A program made the translations under genes and the position numbers. From Bacillota bacterium (GTDB taxonomy: Bacteria; Bacillota; Clostridia; Oscillospirales; Ruminococcaceae), in NCBI GenBank assembly GCA_023395435.1, contig JAEWZG010000143.1, positions 1 to 47,548 on the forward strand: a stretch of 47,548 nucleotides of DNA. The letters run 5' to 3'. The notes under the pieces are model-generated. The model did not search any database and had not been told where the DNA came from. It was given only the letters and a program-made list of their open reading frames with translations. Below, one piece after another: positions 23,479 through 32,542 of this stretch; the first letter of the stretch is position 1, and every line of letters starts with the position of its first letter.

Positions 23479-24021
23479 TTACCTCCCGCCACTCAGCAAC
23501 GCCTCCATTGGGTCTGCTGTGTTCGGCAATCCTGTGAAAGGAACAGTACAGTTTGCTCTGACTGTGTTTTCTATCGCATATTGCATCTGATTAAGGATTT
23601 TAAGTCGGTTCATCAAAATTGCCTCGAGAGGATTGTCCCTCGCATCACCTGATGAAGATTTTGCAAGAAAACCATGCTTTGAGATTAGCCTTTCAAGCTG
23701 AACATAACGAGCCTGTTGCATTGCAAAACGTTGTAAGTAATTCACCTCGAAAAGTTTTTCACACTTTCTTTCTGAAAGCCATTCCCAGATATCATTAAAA
23801 AAATGCTGTGCGAGTAGATTTTCTCCGTCCTTTTGTGCGTCGGTGAGATACCCTAGAACCTCGGGAATTGTTGGTGTGTCCTCATCAATTAAATTCTCAC
23901 CTTGAAACTTTACAGATTTCAGCCTTGAAGGGCGAGTGCCGTCAATTATTGCATCAGCAAGTGCCTTTCGCGGTCTGCCCGCATTTTGCCTTGAACCACC
24001 TCTGCCATCCCCTTTCGCCAT
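23479..24021 (-). CDS. terS: Terminase small subunit (P27 family)
   Basis: A 180-aa protein starting MAKGDGRGGSRQNAGRPRKA, the basic Gly-rich start common in small terminases. It then has FNDIWEWLSERKCEKLFEVN, YLQRFAMQQARYVQLERLIS, GDARDNPLEAILMNRLKILN and FTGLPNTADPMEALLSGG, a clear P27-family pattern. It recognises the packaging site and hands DNA to the large subunit. The large subunit is encoded 5.3 kb downstream because methyltransferase and accessory genes intervene. The likely cos region lies immediately upstream. Confidence 0.88.
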   Translation of the reverse strand: MAKGDGRGGSRQNAGRPRKALADAIIDGTRPSRLKSVKFQGENLIDEDTPTIPEVLGYLTDAQKDGENLLAQHFFNDIWEWLSERKCEKLFEVNYLQRFAMQQARYVQLERLISKHGFLAKSSSGDARDNPLEAILMNRLKILNQMQYAIENTVRANCTVPFTGLPNTADPMEALLSGGR

Positions 24022-24174
24022 ATTATCACCACCATTGAATTAGATTTTTTTGAATTATTTTTTGAATTTGGCTTTTTTCACACGACACCCCACGCCGCTG
24101 TACTATTTTAAAGGGTTTGGGGATTTTGATACCCCCACCGAGAGGTTAGACCAACATTATGGGTCAAACCACTT
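24022..24174 (-). other. Candidate cos / packaging-initiation region
   Basis: This 153-bp gap between the HNH and terS genes has no gene and contains a GC-rich patch (CACGACACCCCACGCCGCTG, 24081-24100) unlike its AT-rich surroundings. A GGGG...CCCC hairpin (24119-24135) and T-rich tracts are nearby. From general knowledge, in HK97-like phages with an adjacent HNH protein the cohesive-end site lies between the HNH and terS genes. I infer cos here from position and composition only; the cut bases cannot be told. Confidence 0.35.
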
Positions 24175-24540
24175 TTATGATTTTAACCATCGGTCACCCA
24201 TAAGGACAGTGATGCGTGAGTGACAAGACTTACAAAGAGACATGAGGTTGCTTGTTTCATTGCCACCGCCTTTTGATAGAGGCAGAATGTGGTGTACTTC
24301 TTCAGCAGGTGTCAACTTACTTTGTTTCTGACACTCCTCACAAAGAGGGTGAGCCTTGATGTATCTGTCACGAATTCGTTTCCACGTTCGACCGTAACGT
24401 TTGTTGGACATCGGGTCACGCTGATATTTGTTGTATGTTTTGTTTGCCTCTTGTTTATGCTCGGTACAGTATTGCTCTCCATTATCACAGAGCCGACCGC
24501 AATCGTTCATTCTGCAAGGGCGCTTTGGTTTTGTTGGCAC
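24175..24540 (-). CDS. HNH endonuclease (packaging-associated)
   Basis: A 121-aa protein. It has an N-terminal Cys cluster (CRMNDCGRLC, then YCTEHKQ) and then the HNH core: HPLCEECQ with a CxxC pair, VHHILPLSKGGGNETSNLMS with the catalytic His, and LCKSCHSRIT with the second CxxC. In HK97-type phages such proteins work with the terminase in cos cleavage and head morphogenesis. It lies directly upstream of terS and the probable cos region. A terminator separates it from the DUF1492 gene, so it may begin the late transcript. Confidence 0.88.
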   Translation of the reverse strand: MPTKPKRPCRMNDCGRLCDNGEQYCTEHKQEANKTYNKYQRDPMSNKRYGRTWKRIRDRYIKAHPLCEECQKQSKLTPAEEVHHILPLSKGGGNETSNLMSLCKSCHSRITVLMGDRWLKS

Positions 24541-24560
24541 GCTTTCACCTCAATCTATGT

Positions 24561-24596
24561 AAAAAGGACACCCACCATTTACGGTGAAGTGTCCTT
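24561..24596 (-). terminator. Terminator at the end of the early/replication operon
   Basis: Minus strand AAGGACACTTCACC pairs with GGTGGGTGTCCTT (one bulge), loop GTAAAT, followed by TTTTT. It marks the boundary between the early transcript (ending with the DUF1492 gene) and the packaging genes. A late activator may antiterminate here. Confidence 0.8.
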
Positions 24597-24639
24597 GAGT
24601 TATTCTTTGTTATTATAATACTATCATATTTTTATACTG

Positions 24640-25071
24640 TCATACAATGTCTTTTACTGTCCTGTTTAATAAAATATCACATTTTTCTAAGGCTCTGGTA
24701 TGAAGCTTATAAATATATCGGATATCATACTCCATTTTTACAGCGATCTGTTCCCAAGATTTAAAGCAAAGATAGCGTAGCTCAAGTAAAGTCTTGTATT
24801 CTGGGTTGTCAATGCTTTTAATCAGCCTGACAATATCACTCTTCAAGTCAATGAGCCCATCAATATCGTAGTTAATCTCATTCTCAAGATCAACCATCTT
24901 TGCAATTGTTTGTTCCATAGAACGAATGTTCGGGGTTGCACTGTGTGGCATATCTGAAAGTGTTGCTGTTGCTTGGGTTGCAAGTTCTCTTAAAGATAAT
25001 ATCTGTTCAATCTTACTGTTAATTCTCTGGTCAATCCTATATGCTTGTCCTAAGTATGTTTTAGCATCCAT
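24640..25071 (-). CDS. DUF1492 / ArpU-like late transcription regulator
   Basis: A 143-aa protein from ATG at 25071 (GGAGTAACACA upstream). Residues 5-100 are helical (YLGQAYRIDQRINSKIEQIL, DIDGLIDLKSDIVRLIKSID). The C-terminal part (YKTLLELRYLCFKSWEQIAV, then MEYDIRYIYKLHTRALEKC) is a sigma-region-4-type helix-turn-helix, the DUF1492 pattern. Members act as activators of late phage genes. It is the last gene before the late region, the expected place for the early-to-late switch. Confidence 0.82.
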   Translation of the reverse strand: MDAKTYLGQAYRIDQRINSKIEQILSLRELATQATATLSDMPHSATPNIRSMEQTIAKMVDLENEINYDIDGLIDLKSDIVRLIKSIDNPEYKTLLELRYLCFKSWEQIAVKMEYDIRYIYKLHTRALEKCDILLNRTVKDIV

Positions 25072-25075
25072 TGTG

Positions 25076-26419
25076 TTACTCCATTCGTACTTTAACTGCA
25101 TTTATTAAATCATCCTGTGTTTTTTCTTTCTTTTTGAGTGCTGACATAACATTTTCATCAATCGTGTCCTTTGCAATGATATGGTGAATGATAACTGTGT
25201 CTTTTTGTCCTTGTCGCCATAACCTTGCATTGGTTTGCTGATATAATTCAAGGCTCCAAGTAAGTCCGAACCAAATTAACGTTGAGCCACCGCTTTGAAG
25301 ATTAAGTCCATGCCCTGCAGATGCAGGATGAATAACAGCGACAGGAATGCTGCCATTGTTCCAATCAACAATATCAGCTGAAGACTTAATCTCACGAACA
25401 TCAAATCGTTTTTTAATTCTATCCAAATCATGCTTGAACCAATATGCGATAAGAACTGGGTTACCATTTGCCGATTCGATTAAATCTTCAAGAGCATCAA
25501 GCTTTCTATTATGTATTTCAAATACTTGCTTGTCCTCACCATAAACAGCGCCATTTGCCATCTGACAAAGTTTGTTCGATAGAGCCGCTGCATTAACAGC
25601 ATCAATTTCTTCACCTTTAAGTGAAACCACCAAGTCTTTCTTCAAAGTATCATAGGTTTTACGTTCCTTCTCAGAAAGGGTGACCGAAACCTCGTTAATA
25701 ACACACTCTGGCATTTTTAAATAATCTGCACTTTTCATACTGATGGTGATGTCGGAAATAAGACGATAAATCTCATCTTCTGCACCAGCTTTAGGTTTAT
25801 AGCTAAACACTATTTGCTGATTACGTTTATCGGAGTCAAAGAAGTTACTACGATAATTGGTGATAAACCTACCCAGTCGTTTTCCCATATCAAGCAAACG
25901 AAATTCTGCCCATAAATCCATTAAGCCATTACTTGATGGTGTTCCAGTTAAGCCAACAATTCTTTTTACCATTGGTCTTACTTTCATAAGACTTTTAAAT
26001 CTCTTAGCACTATATGACTTGAAAGAACTAAGCTCATCAATTACCACCATATCGTAATTAAAGGGAAGACCACTTTCATTTATTAGCCAATCAACATTTT
26101 CTCGGTTGATAAGGTAAACACTAGCCTTTTGCATAAGTGCTACTTTTCTTTCAGTTTCAGTACCAATGGCTACAGCATATTCCAAATCCTTTAAATGCTC
26201 CCACTTTTCAATTTCAGCAGGCCATGTATCTCTTGCTACTCGAAGTGGTGCTATAACCAGAACCTTTGAGACTTCAAAGCTATCAAGACAAAGGTCAAAA
26301 ATCGCTGTCAGAGTAATTACGCTCTTGCCTAAACCCATATCAAGCAGAACAGCCGAGATGGGATGTTCAAGAATAAAGTTGGTCGCATAAGTTTGATAAT
26401 CATGTGGATTGTATTTCAT
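25076..26419 (-). CDS. SNF2-type DEAD-like helicase
   Basis: A 447-aa protein. Motif I is LDMGLGKSVITL near residue 30, motif II MVVIDELSSFK with the DE pair, motif III VGLTGTPSSNGLMDLW, motif V VIHPASAGHGLNLQSG, and motif VI TNARLWRQGQKDTVIIHHII. It is a translocase common in clostridial phage replication modules next to a VRR-NUC nuclease, with which it may work on branched DNA. ATG follows GGAGG by eight bases and overlaps the nuclease gene by 20 bases. Confidence 0.93.
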   Translation of the reverse strand: MKYNPHDYQTYATNFILEHPISAVLLDMGLGKSVITLTAIFDLCLDSFEVSKVLVIAPLRVARDTWPAEIEKWEHLKDLEYAVAIGTETERKVALMQKASVYLINRENVDWLINESGLPFNYDMVVIDELSSFKSYSAKRFKSLMKVRPMVKRIVGLTGTPSSNGLMDLWAEFRLLDMGKRLGRFITNYRSNFFDSDKRNQQIVFSYKPKAGAEDEIYRLISDITISMKSADYLKMPECVINEVSVTLSEKERKTYDTLKKDLVVSLKGEEIDAVNAAALSNKLCQMANGAVYGEDKQVFEIHNRKLDALEDLIESANGNPVLIAYWFKHDLDRIKKRFDVREIKSSADIVDWNNGSIPVAVIHPASAGHGLNLQSGGSTLIWFGLTWSLELYQQTNARLWRQGQKDTVIIHHIIAKDTIDENVMSALKKKEKTQDDLINAVKVRME

Positions 26420-26681
26420 CAAGTATCCCTCCGATCTGTTCTGTATTATCTATGCAGTAAACCAAAAAGCCTAACTTCTCCAGTTGCCTTTTTCGCCTTA
26501 CTTGCAAAGGTCTTAATTTTTTATTTGGTGCTTTGGTTTCAATAAATGCTATTTTCCCATCAGATAAAAGCACAAGCCTGTCTGGCACTCCATCAAATCC
26601 GGGAGATACAAACTTCGGACAAAGACCTCCCATCTTTTTTACTGCTTGTACAAGTTTTTGTTCTATTTGTTTTTCAAGCAT
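26400..26681 (-). CDS. VRR-NUC domain nuclease
   Basis: A 93-aa single-domain VRR-NUC (PD-(D/E)XK) protein. The catalytic set is visible: GVPDRLVLLSDGKIAFIETK (PD..ExK) followed by LRPLQVRRKRQLEKLG. Residues at the start (LEKQIEQKLVQAVKKMGG) form the leading helix. It would be structure-specific, perhaps resolving phage replication intermediates. It overlaps and precedes the SNF2 helicase gene, a very common pair in these prophages. Confidence 0.93.
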   Translation of the reverse strand: MLEKQIEQKLVQAVKKMGGLCPKFVSPGFDGVPDRLVLLSDGKIAFIETKAPNKKLRPLQVRRKRQLEKLGFLVYCIDNTEQIGGILDEIQST

Positions 26682-26791
26682 AAACCCTCCGTTGCTAAAA
26701 CTGTCTCTTACGCGCGTATTATGCGAATATATGTGTTTACGGGTGATACTGTCATTATTTATATATTTTTATAATTAATATAAATTAATAG

Positions 26792-26896
26792 CAACAGGCA
26801 ACAAAATCTTCAAAAAGCTCAAATTATAGCGATTTATGGATGTTTCCTTCTTCTGTTGCCAAAAAGTATTGATATTTTACTTTTGGTTGCCTGTTG
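26792..26896. repeat. Inverted repeat in the gap upstream of VRR-NUC
   Basis: CAACAGGCAAC (26792-26802) and GTTGCCTGTTG (26886-26896) are exact inverted repeats of 11 bases in the 226-bp gap between the VRR-NUC gene and the 106-aa gene. A related CTGTTGCC lies at about 26855. The gap is AT-rich and has no gene. Position inside the replication module makes a replication origin or regulator site possible, but nothing more supports it. Confidence 0.4.
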
Positions 26897-26907
26897 GCGA
26901 TGAGTTG

Positions 26908-27228
26908 CTAACGTAGTTTCCACTTGAAAAAGCATGGTGAGCGTTTGCTTATGTAATAATTCCAGTTCAATATATTTTCATTTATAGGAATAAAACCGCA
27001 CATCAGCATAGCATCCTTAAATTGATTATTAGTAACATATATCCCTATATCAGAAGTCATGATATGCTTCAAACCATAACTACTGCTTGTCAGTAATGGT
27101 GTTTTCCTTGGGTAGATATTAGTTGAAATCCAAACCAGAACCTTTCCCATATTCTCCTGAGATAGGTCAGAAATCAGCTCCTCATCCCTTTTGGTGTATG
27201 CTCTGTTATTTCGTACTTCTGATATCAT
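26908..27228 (-). CDS. Small phage protein of unknown function downstream of VapE
   Basis: A 106-aa protein with a 4-base overlap (ATGA) with the primase-helicase gene, so translation is coupled. It starts MISEVRNNRAYTKRDEELIS and contains TSSSYGLKHIMTSDIGIYVT, then NNQFKDAMLMCGFIPINENI and a basic end (YYISKRSPCFFKWKLR). This looks like a small helical protein of the YspA/DNA-binding adaptor type seen in this location in related phages, but I cannot name the family. A role in replication is suggested only by the operon. Confidence 0.6.
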   Translation of the reverse strand: MISEVRNNRAYTKRDEELISDLSQENMGKVLVWISTNIYPRKTPLLTSSSYGLKHIMTSDIGIYVTNNQFKDAMLMCGFIPINENILNWNYYISKRSPCFFKWKLR

Positions 27229-29567
27229 TTTTCATCCTCCTCATTTCTTTCATATCCTTTAACAATTCCGTATAACCCAAAACGAGCTTTTTCCTCCATC
27301 TTACGCCAGCCTTTTACCTTTGCCATTATAGTAGCTATTTCTCCAGAATCCATTTTACGAAGCTGACCTCGCTCACGTCCGAAACATTCACACCATATTT
27401 CCATATTGCACACACGTTTTCGCTTTACGGTACCTTCCTGAACGCTATCACCGAATTCAGTAGAATTTAAGAAGTTTCTTCTTTCATAAAGATTTAAATC
27501 ATTCCAGTTTGCAGGTAACAAAATATCAAGGTATTCACGCACAATCCCCTCACGTTCGTCACTTTCCAATGCATCCTGCTGTTCCATTGTTGCGTATTTT
27601 ATAATATTGTCATCATCTATATACAGTTTTTCACCGTGCTCATAGTAATAAAGTGCTTCCGCCCAGAATTGTTTTACAAAATCATCTGATATGTTTTGTG
27701 GGTCTCCCTCATATTTTCTTATTGTTTTAACAGGCCAATAACGCCTGTTTCCTGTTGTGTCCCGAAGAAATCCATTTTCAGCGTTAGTTGTCCCAATAAA
27801 AATACATTGCCTTAAATGTGGCTGGGCACGTTTTCCGTATGATGCACGATAGATGTCATTCTGCCTTGAGATAAAGGCTTTAAGTGTTTCTATATCTGCC
27901 TTTTTCATACCAGACATTTCAGACAACTCAATTATCCAGCTACCTTGTAATTTTTCTGCAGCAGTTTTGTCCTTGGTCTGAGATAAGCTGACATCGTCAT
28001 TAAACCATTCTCCACAAAGTCTGCGAAGAAGTGATGACTTTTTCTGTCCCTGAAAGCCGTTTAAAACTAGCATTGTGTCAAATTTACAACCGGGGCGTTT
28101 TATTCTTGCTACTGCCCCTGTAAATGTTTTTCTTGTAACAGCCCTTACATAAGGTGTATCTGCCGCACCAAAGATATCTATCAACAATTTTTCTACCCTA
28201 ACAGTTTTATCCCACTCGGGCAAGGAATCCAAGTATTCTCGTACTGGATGATATGAACGGTCATCAACTACTTTTGCAATAGCAGTATCATAGTTGCGCT
28301 TTGAAAAAGATCCATACATTTTATCGATATATGCCTCGAGCTGAGCGTCATCAGCCTCTCTCCAATAAGGAAAATCTGGGCGTTTCCAAGGCACTGGTCC
28401 CTTTATTTCCATTCCGTCACTAAATTCATTAAAATAGATATTTTTTAATAATCTGTCATTTTCAAGGATGCAAATAACATTTTGCAGAGTATTTTTTAAA
28501 TTTCCTTGTTTATCATATTCAAGTCCTTTTAACCAATCTGTATCATCTTCCTGTGAGAATTCACTTACTGCCTGAGATTGTTTTTCCTCAACAAACTGAA
28601 TTTTTACCTTATCAAGGGATGTCACAAACTCTGCCATAGCCTTAAAGGACTTCTTCTCGTCCATATCACCGAATTTATGTACCTTAACAAGGTCAAATGC
28701 ATTGAGCAACTTTCCACAAGCAGGATCAGTTGCATGGTGGCTGTATACAAATTTACCGTAATAAACAACCACTCCTGCACTACTATCAGCAGGAATATAG
28801 TCATAGCGACCATTCATAACTGATGGCTCATATATTTCAGATAAAAAAGTTCCTATTGCTTCTTCAATGGTATAAGCTCTGCAAAAAGCACCGACAACAC
28901 CGTCCTTTGTGAGTGGGTCTGTCTGCTCTTTCAAACAACGCTTTATAATCTCTGACTGTCTTGAAGAGTGGGGATAAAGTGATGTATCCCTCCAGTCTGA
29001 ATATTTAGCAAGATAGGTATCAGGGTTTAAAAGCTCCCCGTCCTTTTGTTTGAAAACAAATTCTCCGTTTACTGAAGTCGAGGGCCAATACATAAGCCTT
29101 GCGGGTTCGTAAGTTGTATCATCAAAAAGTTCAATGCCTATTTCCTTTGCAACTGCTCTTGCAACTGCCGGATACTCATCTTCTGAAACATCCCTTGAAA
29201 GAGGAATAATCAAACGTAGTCTTGGGTATTCAGGGGTGTGCTTATGTGTTGAATATATACAGCACTTAAAGTCATAGAGCATACTTATCTGCTCCCATAT
29301 GTCAGAAGTACCATAATCCATATCAAGAGTAAGAATAGAACGGCAGTCGACATTACCATTCTTTCTTCTGCCTTGTTTTAAGTGACCACCAACAAAGCCA
29401 CCGACATCCTTTATACTGTCTTGCTGACCTTTTTTCAGTTTTCTGTATTCCTCAACAGTTTCAGTGGTGCGAATCGTAGAAGAACAACGAGCACAAAAGT
29501 CCTCCCACGATATTTCTGTGTTCTTCCATGACTTGTCCATACGGCTGTTTGCAACTGATATTTTCAT
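27225..29567 (-). CDS. VapE-type primase-helicase (virulence-associated E family)
   Basis: A 780-aa replication protein. The N-terminal third is an archaeo-eukaryotic primase-like domain: SILTLDMDYGTSD with two acidic residues, then IYSTHKHTPEYPRLRLIIPL, the His and Arg-rich motif. The C-terminal half is a P-loop helicase: LNGFQGQKKSSLLRRLC (Walker A, about residue 500), SWIIELSEMSG (Walker B) and CIFIGTTNAENGFLRDTTGN with NRRYWPV, typical of VapE. It would open and prime phage DNA. It overlaps both neighbouring genes by 4 bases. Confidence 0.93.
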   Translation of the reverse strand: MKISVANSRMDKSWKNTEISWEDFCARCSSTIRTTETVEEYRKLKKGQQDSIKDVGGFVGGHLKQGRRKNGNVDCRSILTLDMDYGTSDIWEQISMLYDFKCCIYSTHKHTPEYPRLRLIIPLSRDVSEDEYPAVARAVAKEIGIELFDDTTYEPARLMYWPSTSVNGEFVFKQKDGELLNPDTYLAKYSDWRDTSLYPHSSRQSEIIKRCLKEQTDPLTKDGVVGAFCRAYTIEEAIGTFLSEIYEPSVMNGRYDYIPADSSAGVVVYYGKFVYSHHATDPACGKLLNAFDLVKVHKFGDMDEKKSFKAMAEFVTSLDKVKIQFVEEKQSQAVSEFSQEDDTDWLKGLEYDKQGNLKNTLQNVICILENDRLLKNIYFNEFSDGMEIKGPVPWKRPDFPYWREADDAQLEAYIDKMYGSFSKRNYDTAIAKVVDDRSYHPVREYLDSLPEWDKTVRVEKLLIDIFGAADTPYVRAVTRKTFTGAVARIKRPGCKFDTMLVLNGFQGQKKSSLLRRLCGEWFNDDVSLSQTKDKTAAEKLQGSWIIELSEMSGMKKADIETLKAFISRQNDIYRASYGKRAQPHLRQCIFIGTTNAENGFLRDTTGNRRYWPVKTIRKYEGDPQNISDDFVKQFWAEALYYYEHGEKLYIDDDNIIKYATMEQQDALESDEREGIVREYLDILLPANWNDLNLYERRNFLNSTEFGDSVQEGTVKRKRVCNMEIWCECFGRERGQLRKMDSGEIATIMAKVKGWRKMEEKARFGLYGIVKGYERNEEDEK

Positions 29568-29989
29568 ACACCTGTGACCTCCTCACATCTATCTGTGAAA
29601 TATCTGATAGGAATAGACTTTAACTTTGCTTTATTTATTTCTGCCGACATACCTTTAGTAATGTTTTTGCCAAATACCCATACTTCACGGCATTTACTCA
29701 TAAATACCATTCCACAAAACAAGCCGAGTTCACGCTGCCTTTTATCGGAATCATTTAAGAACTGAGGAAACAACAAATGCGGTGCAAAAGGTATATAGCC
29801 CTTGCTTATCGCAAAACGGCTGTAGCCTTGTGCTTTGAATATGTTGCAATCAACATCTCCAGCAAATGGTGAGCAGATAAACACTATTGGCATATAAACT
29901 TTTTGCTTTTCTTCCTTTGCAATATTTTTGAGTGCTTCGTAAGTAGTAGGGTCATAGTAACCCTCAGAGTTGAATTTATTAATACTCAT
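29564..29989 (-). CDS. DUF4406 family protein
   Basis: A 141-aa protein from ATG at 29989, five bases after the DNA polymerase stop; the frame also runs upstream into that gene. The pattern YMPIVFICSPFAGDVDCNIF, FAISKGYIPFAPHLLFPQFL and REVWVFGKNITKGMSAEINK is that of DUF4406, related to nucleoside 2-deoxyribosyltransferase-like folds. It could be a nucleotide-processing enzyme in the replication operon. The catalytic role is not known. Confidence 0.85.
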   Translation of the reverse strand: MSINKFNSEGYYDPTTYEALKNIAKEEKQKVYMPIVFICSPFAGDVDCNIFKAQGYSRFAISKGYIPFAPHLLFPQFLNDSDKRQRELGLFCGMVFMSKCREVWVFGKNITKGMSAEINKAKLKSIPIRYFTDRCEEVTGV

Positions 29990-29993
29990 TTTT

Positions 29994-31940
29994 CTAATCC
30001 TTTCTGTAAAAATCACAGACATACCCGTCAGCACGAAGTAATAAGTTGCCAGCCGGGCTCCGGTCTTTTGCCCACCCGGGTGTCTGTCCCATAATTGAGC
30101 AAATATAATCAAGAGAAGTTTCTATCGATGCTTCTATCACAACTTCATCATGACAGTGCATTACAATTTCAAACCCAGCGTTATCAAGCCTTATCATTGC
30201 TTCAGCTAATATATCACGAGCAATAGCCTGAACAATATTCTCAACGAACTTTGGTCCATAGCTTTCAAGACTTGTCCACTTTTTCTGTGTGCCGACACCT
30301 TCATATGTAACACAGTCACCACCAAATTTGTTCTCGCCTATTTTCGGCTTAATATATACAAGGTTTCTTCCACTCGGCAAGGTGATGAATAACATTCCAC
30401 TTTTATAGGAAAAGTGTATCCCGTGGGTTTCGGTGGTGATTTTCTCTTTGACTGCTTTTTTTACAGCTTTATCAACATCCCACCAAAGTTTGACGATATT
30501 AGAGTTTGAGTTTCTCCAAGCTGTAACAAGTGGTTGTAATTCTTCTTCAGCAACGCCCATATTAAGAGCACCCATTGCCTTTAATGCTCCTACAGAGCCA
30601 CCATAACCTAAAGCGAGTTCTGCAATTTTACCTTTTTGCCTTAAATGTCCGTTGACGCCATTCTTCTCAACCGGCATATGAAACATCTGAGATGCAGAGG
30701 CACAGTAGATGTCACCACCATCAGCAAAAACTTTTATTCTCCACTGCTCGTTTGCTAGCCAAGCTATTACTCTCGCCTCAATGGCTGAAAAGTCTGCAAC
30801 ATAAAATCTACAACCCTCTTTAGGAATAAAAGCTGTACGAATAAGTTCTGAAAGTACCGTTGGTACGGATTCATAAAGCAGTTCTGCCATTTCAAACTTA
30901 CCACTATAAATAAGCTGTCTTGCATCAGCAAGATCAGGCAGATGGTTTTGGGGGAGATTTTGCACTTGAATCAAACGTCCAGAGTATCTGCCTGTTCTAC
31001 TTGCTCCATAAAACTGAATAAGCCCTCTTGCTCGGCTATCCTTACAGACAACATTTTCCATAGCAGTGTATTTCTTAACACTTGATTTGGCAAGCTCCTG
31101 ACGAAGTGATAACGCCAGTTCAACCTCACCATTAGCATTTTCAAGCAAGTCAATAACAGCAGATTTAGAAAGAGAGTCAACCTCTACATCTTGTTCAGAT
31201 AACCAAGATTTTAATTGTTGTGGTGAGTTAGGATTAACTAGACCCGTTAAATCCTTTGCTTTATCAAGATGCGTCTGCTTAAATTCATTATCACAACGCA
31301 TAGCCTGCTTGACGAAAGGAATATCAAGCAAAATGCCTCTATCGTTGATATGTTGGTCAAGGTGATAGTTTTGCCACTCTGATTCTGATACAGGAAACTT
31401 TGAAAGTTTCTTTTGTATTTCTAGTTCAGTTTCGACATCACGAATGTTGTATTCCTTAAAGTGCTCCCACTTATCTGGTGCATCTGCTGGATAATGCCTT
31501 GTGAAACTGCCGTCTTTGTTTTTGATAGGAGCACAGAAATACCGGATAAGGTCTTTGCCTTCCTTGAGTTTTTGTTTTTCCAAACCAAGTACAGCACCAA
31601 CGCCTTCAAGAGATAATGGCAATCCAAGTGTAGCCGCCCAAACCATAGTGCATTGCCAGCTTTCAGGTGGAAGATAAATGCCGAGATGTTTTGATAGACA
31701 GATTCTTTCAAACTGAGCATTAAATGCGTGCTTGATAACTGTTCCATCTGACAGAGCATTAATAATATCAGTCGAAATTTTCTCGCCACTTGCAAGGTCA
31801 ATTACTTTTACTTCTCCACCGTCAACAGAATATCCAAATAAGAGAATTTCAAAATCGTCTGCCTCGCAGTACTTGTAAACGCCACACTTCGTAAGATCAT
31901 TACTACTGAAGGTTTCAAGATCAATATTTATAGATTTCAA
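29994..31940 (-). CDS. Family A DNA polymerase
   Basis: A 648-aa replicative polymerase. The start codon is TTG (31940) six bases after AGGAGG. Residues 1-170 are a 3'-5' exonuclease (INIDLETFS with Asp7 and Glu9; FEDF-type motif as HAFNAQFERICL). The polymerase part has motif A (FYVADFSAIEARVIAWLANE), motif B (KGKIAELALGYGGSVGALKA) and motif C (MHCHDEVVIEA, Asp598-Glu599). There is no 5'-3' nuclease domain. It replicates phage DNA together with the VapE protein encoded downstream. Confidence 0.96.
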   Translation of the reverse strand: MKSINIDLETFSSNDLTKCGVYKYCEADDFEILLFGYSVDGGEVKVIDLASGEKISTDIINALSDGTVIKHAFNAQFERICLSKHLGIYLPPESWQCTMVWAATLGLPLSLEGVGAVLGLEKQKLKEGKDLIRYFCAPIKNKDGSFTRHYPADAPDKWEHFKEYNIRDVETELEIQKKLSKFPVSESEWQNYHLDQHINDRGILLDIPFVKQAMRCDNEFKQTHLDKAKDLTGLVNPNSPQQLKSWLSEQDVEVDSLSKSAVIDLLENANGEVELALSLRQELAKSSVKKYTAMENVVCKDSRARGLIQFYGASRTGRYSGRLIQVQNLPQNHLPDLADARQLIYSGKFEMAELLYESVPTVLSELIRTAFIPKEGCRFYVADFSAIEARVIAWLANEQWRIKVFADGGDIYCASASQMFHMPVEKNGVNGHLRQKGKIAELALGYGGSVGALKAMGALNMGVAEEELQPLVTAWRNSNSNIVKLWWDVDKAVKKAVKEKITTETHGIHFSYKSGMLFITLPSGRNLVYIKPKIGENKFGGDCVTYEGVGTQKKWTSLESYGPKFVENIVQAIARDILAEAMIRLDNAGFEIVMHCHDEVVIEASIETSLDYICSIMGQTPGWAKDRSPAGNLLLRADGYVCDFYRKD

Positions 31941-31991
31941 AGTTTACCTCCTAGCAAGGAGTGGACAATGCCACCCCAAGCAGATTTATTT

Positions 31992-32540
31992 TTAAGATAG
32001 AAAGTCTTCATCGGCTTCAGTTATGAAATCGTCAGCAGCATTGGACTTACCACCCAAAGGCTCACCATCTCGAATTTTCTGAATATTACCAAGTCCACAG
32101 GCAATACCACGGTTACCATTGGAATTGAAAGCATAGAAGTTGACAGAAACCTTTGCATAACAACCACTATAAACCTCGTTGCGGTCAAGGATTGGCTGAA
32201 CTGCTGTATCAACAATTTGAGGAGGTGTGGTACTGTTAGCATTAAGGAAGAACGCATTCTTGTATGCCTCATCATCACGCTCAACATCACCATCACGAAG
32301 TGGAAGCTTGAGTGCCGCCTTGTTAGGAAGCTTACCACCAAACTTTGAAATGCCGTCTTTAATAGCATTATCAACAGCACTATTAATTGCTTCAATGGTC
32401 TTTTTATCAGACTTTGGGATAATCAGTGAAACGCTGTACTTAGGAGTACCACCATTAATTGAGTTAGGTTCCCAAACGTGTTCATAAGAAAGTCTTACGA
32501 TACCTGTTACTACTTTTGTTACATTAGTCTTGTTAGCCAT
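31992..32540 (-). CDS. DUF2815 family protein (probable ssDNA-binding)
   Basis: A 182-aa protein. TKVVTGIVRLSYEHVWEPNS, GTPKYSVSLIIPKSDKKTIE, DGDVERDDEAYKNAFFLNAN and SGCYAKVSVNFYAFNSNGNR follow the DUF2815 pattern. These proteins have an OB-like fold, and phage members are thought to act as single-strand DNA-binding proteins. The acidic end (AADDFITEADEDFLS) resembles the protein-binding tail of SSBs. It lies between the DUF2800 nuclease and the polymerase genes. AGGATAAATAATT precedes the ATG. Confidence 0.88.
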   Translation of the reverse strand: MANKTNVTKVVTGIVRLSYEHVWEPNSINGGTPKYSVSLIIPKSDKKTIEAINSAVDNAIKDGISKFGGKLPNKAALKLPLRDGDVERDDEAYKNAFFLNANSTTPPQIVDTAVQPILDRNEVYSGCYAKVSVNFYAFNSNGNRGIACGLGNIQKIRDGEPLGGKSNAADDFITEADEDFLS

Positions 32541-32542
32541 AA

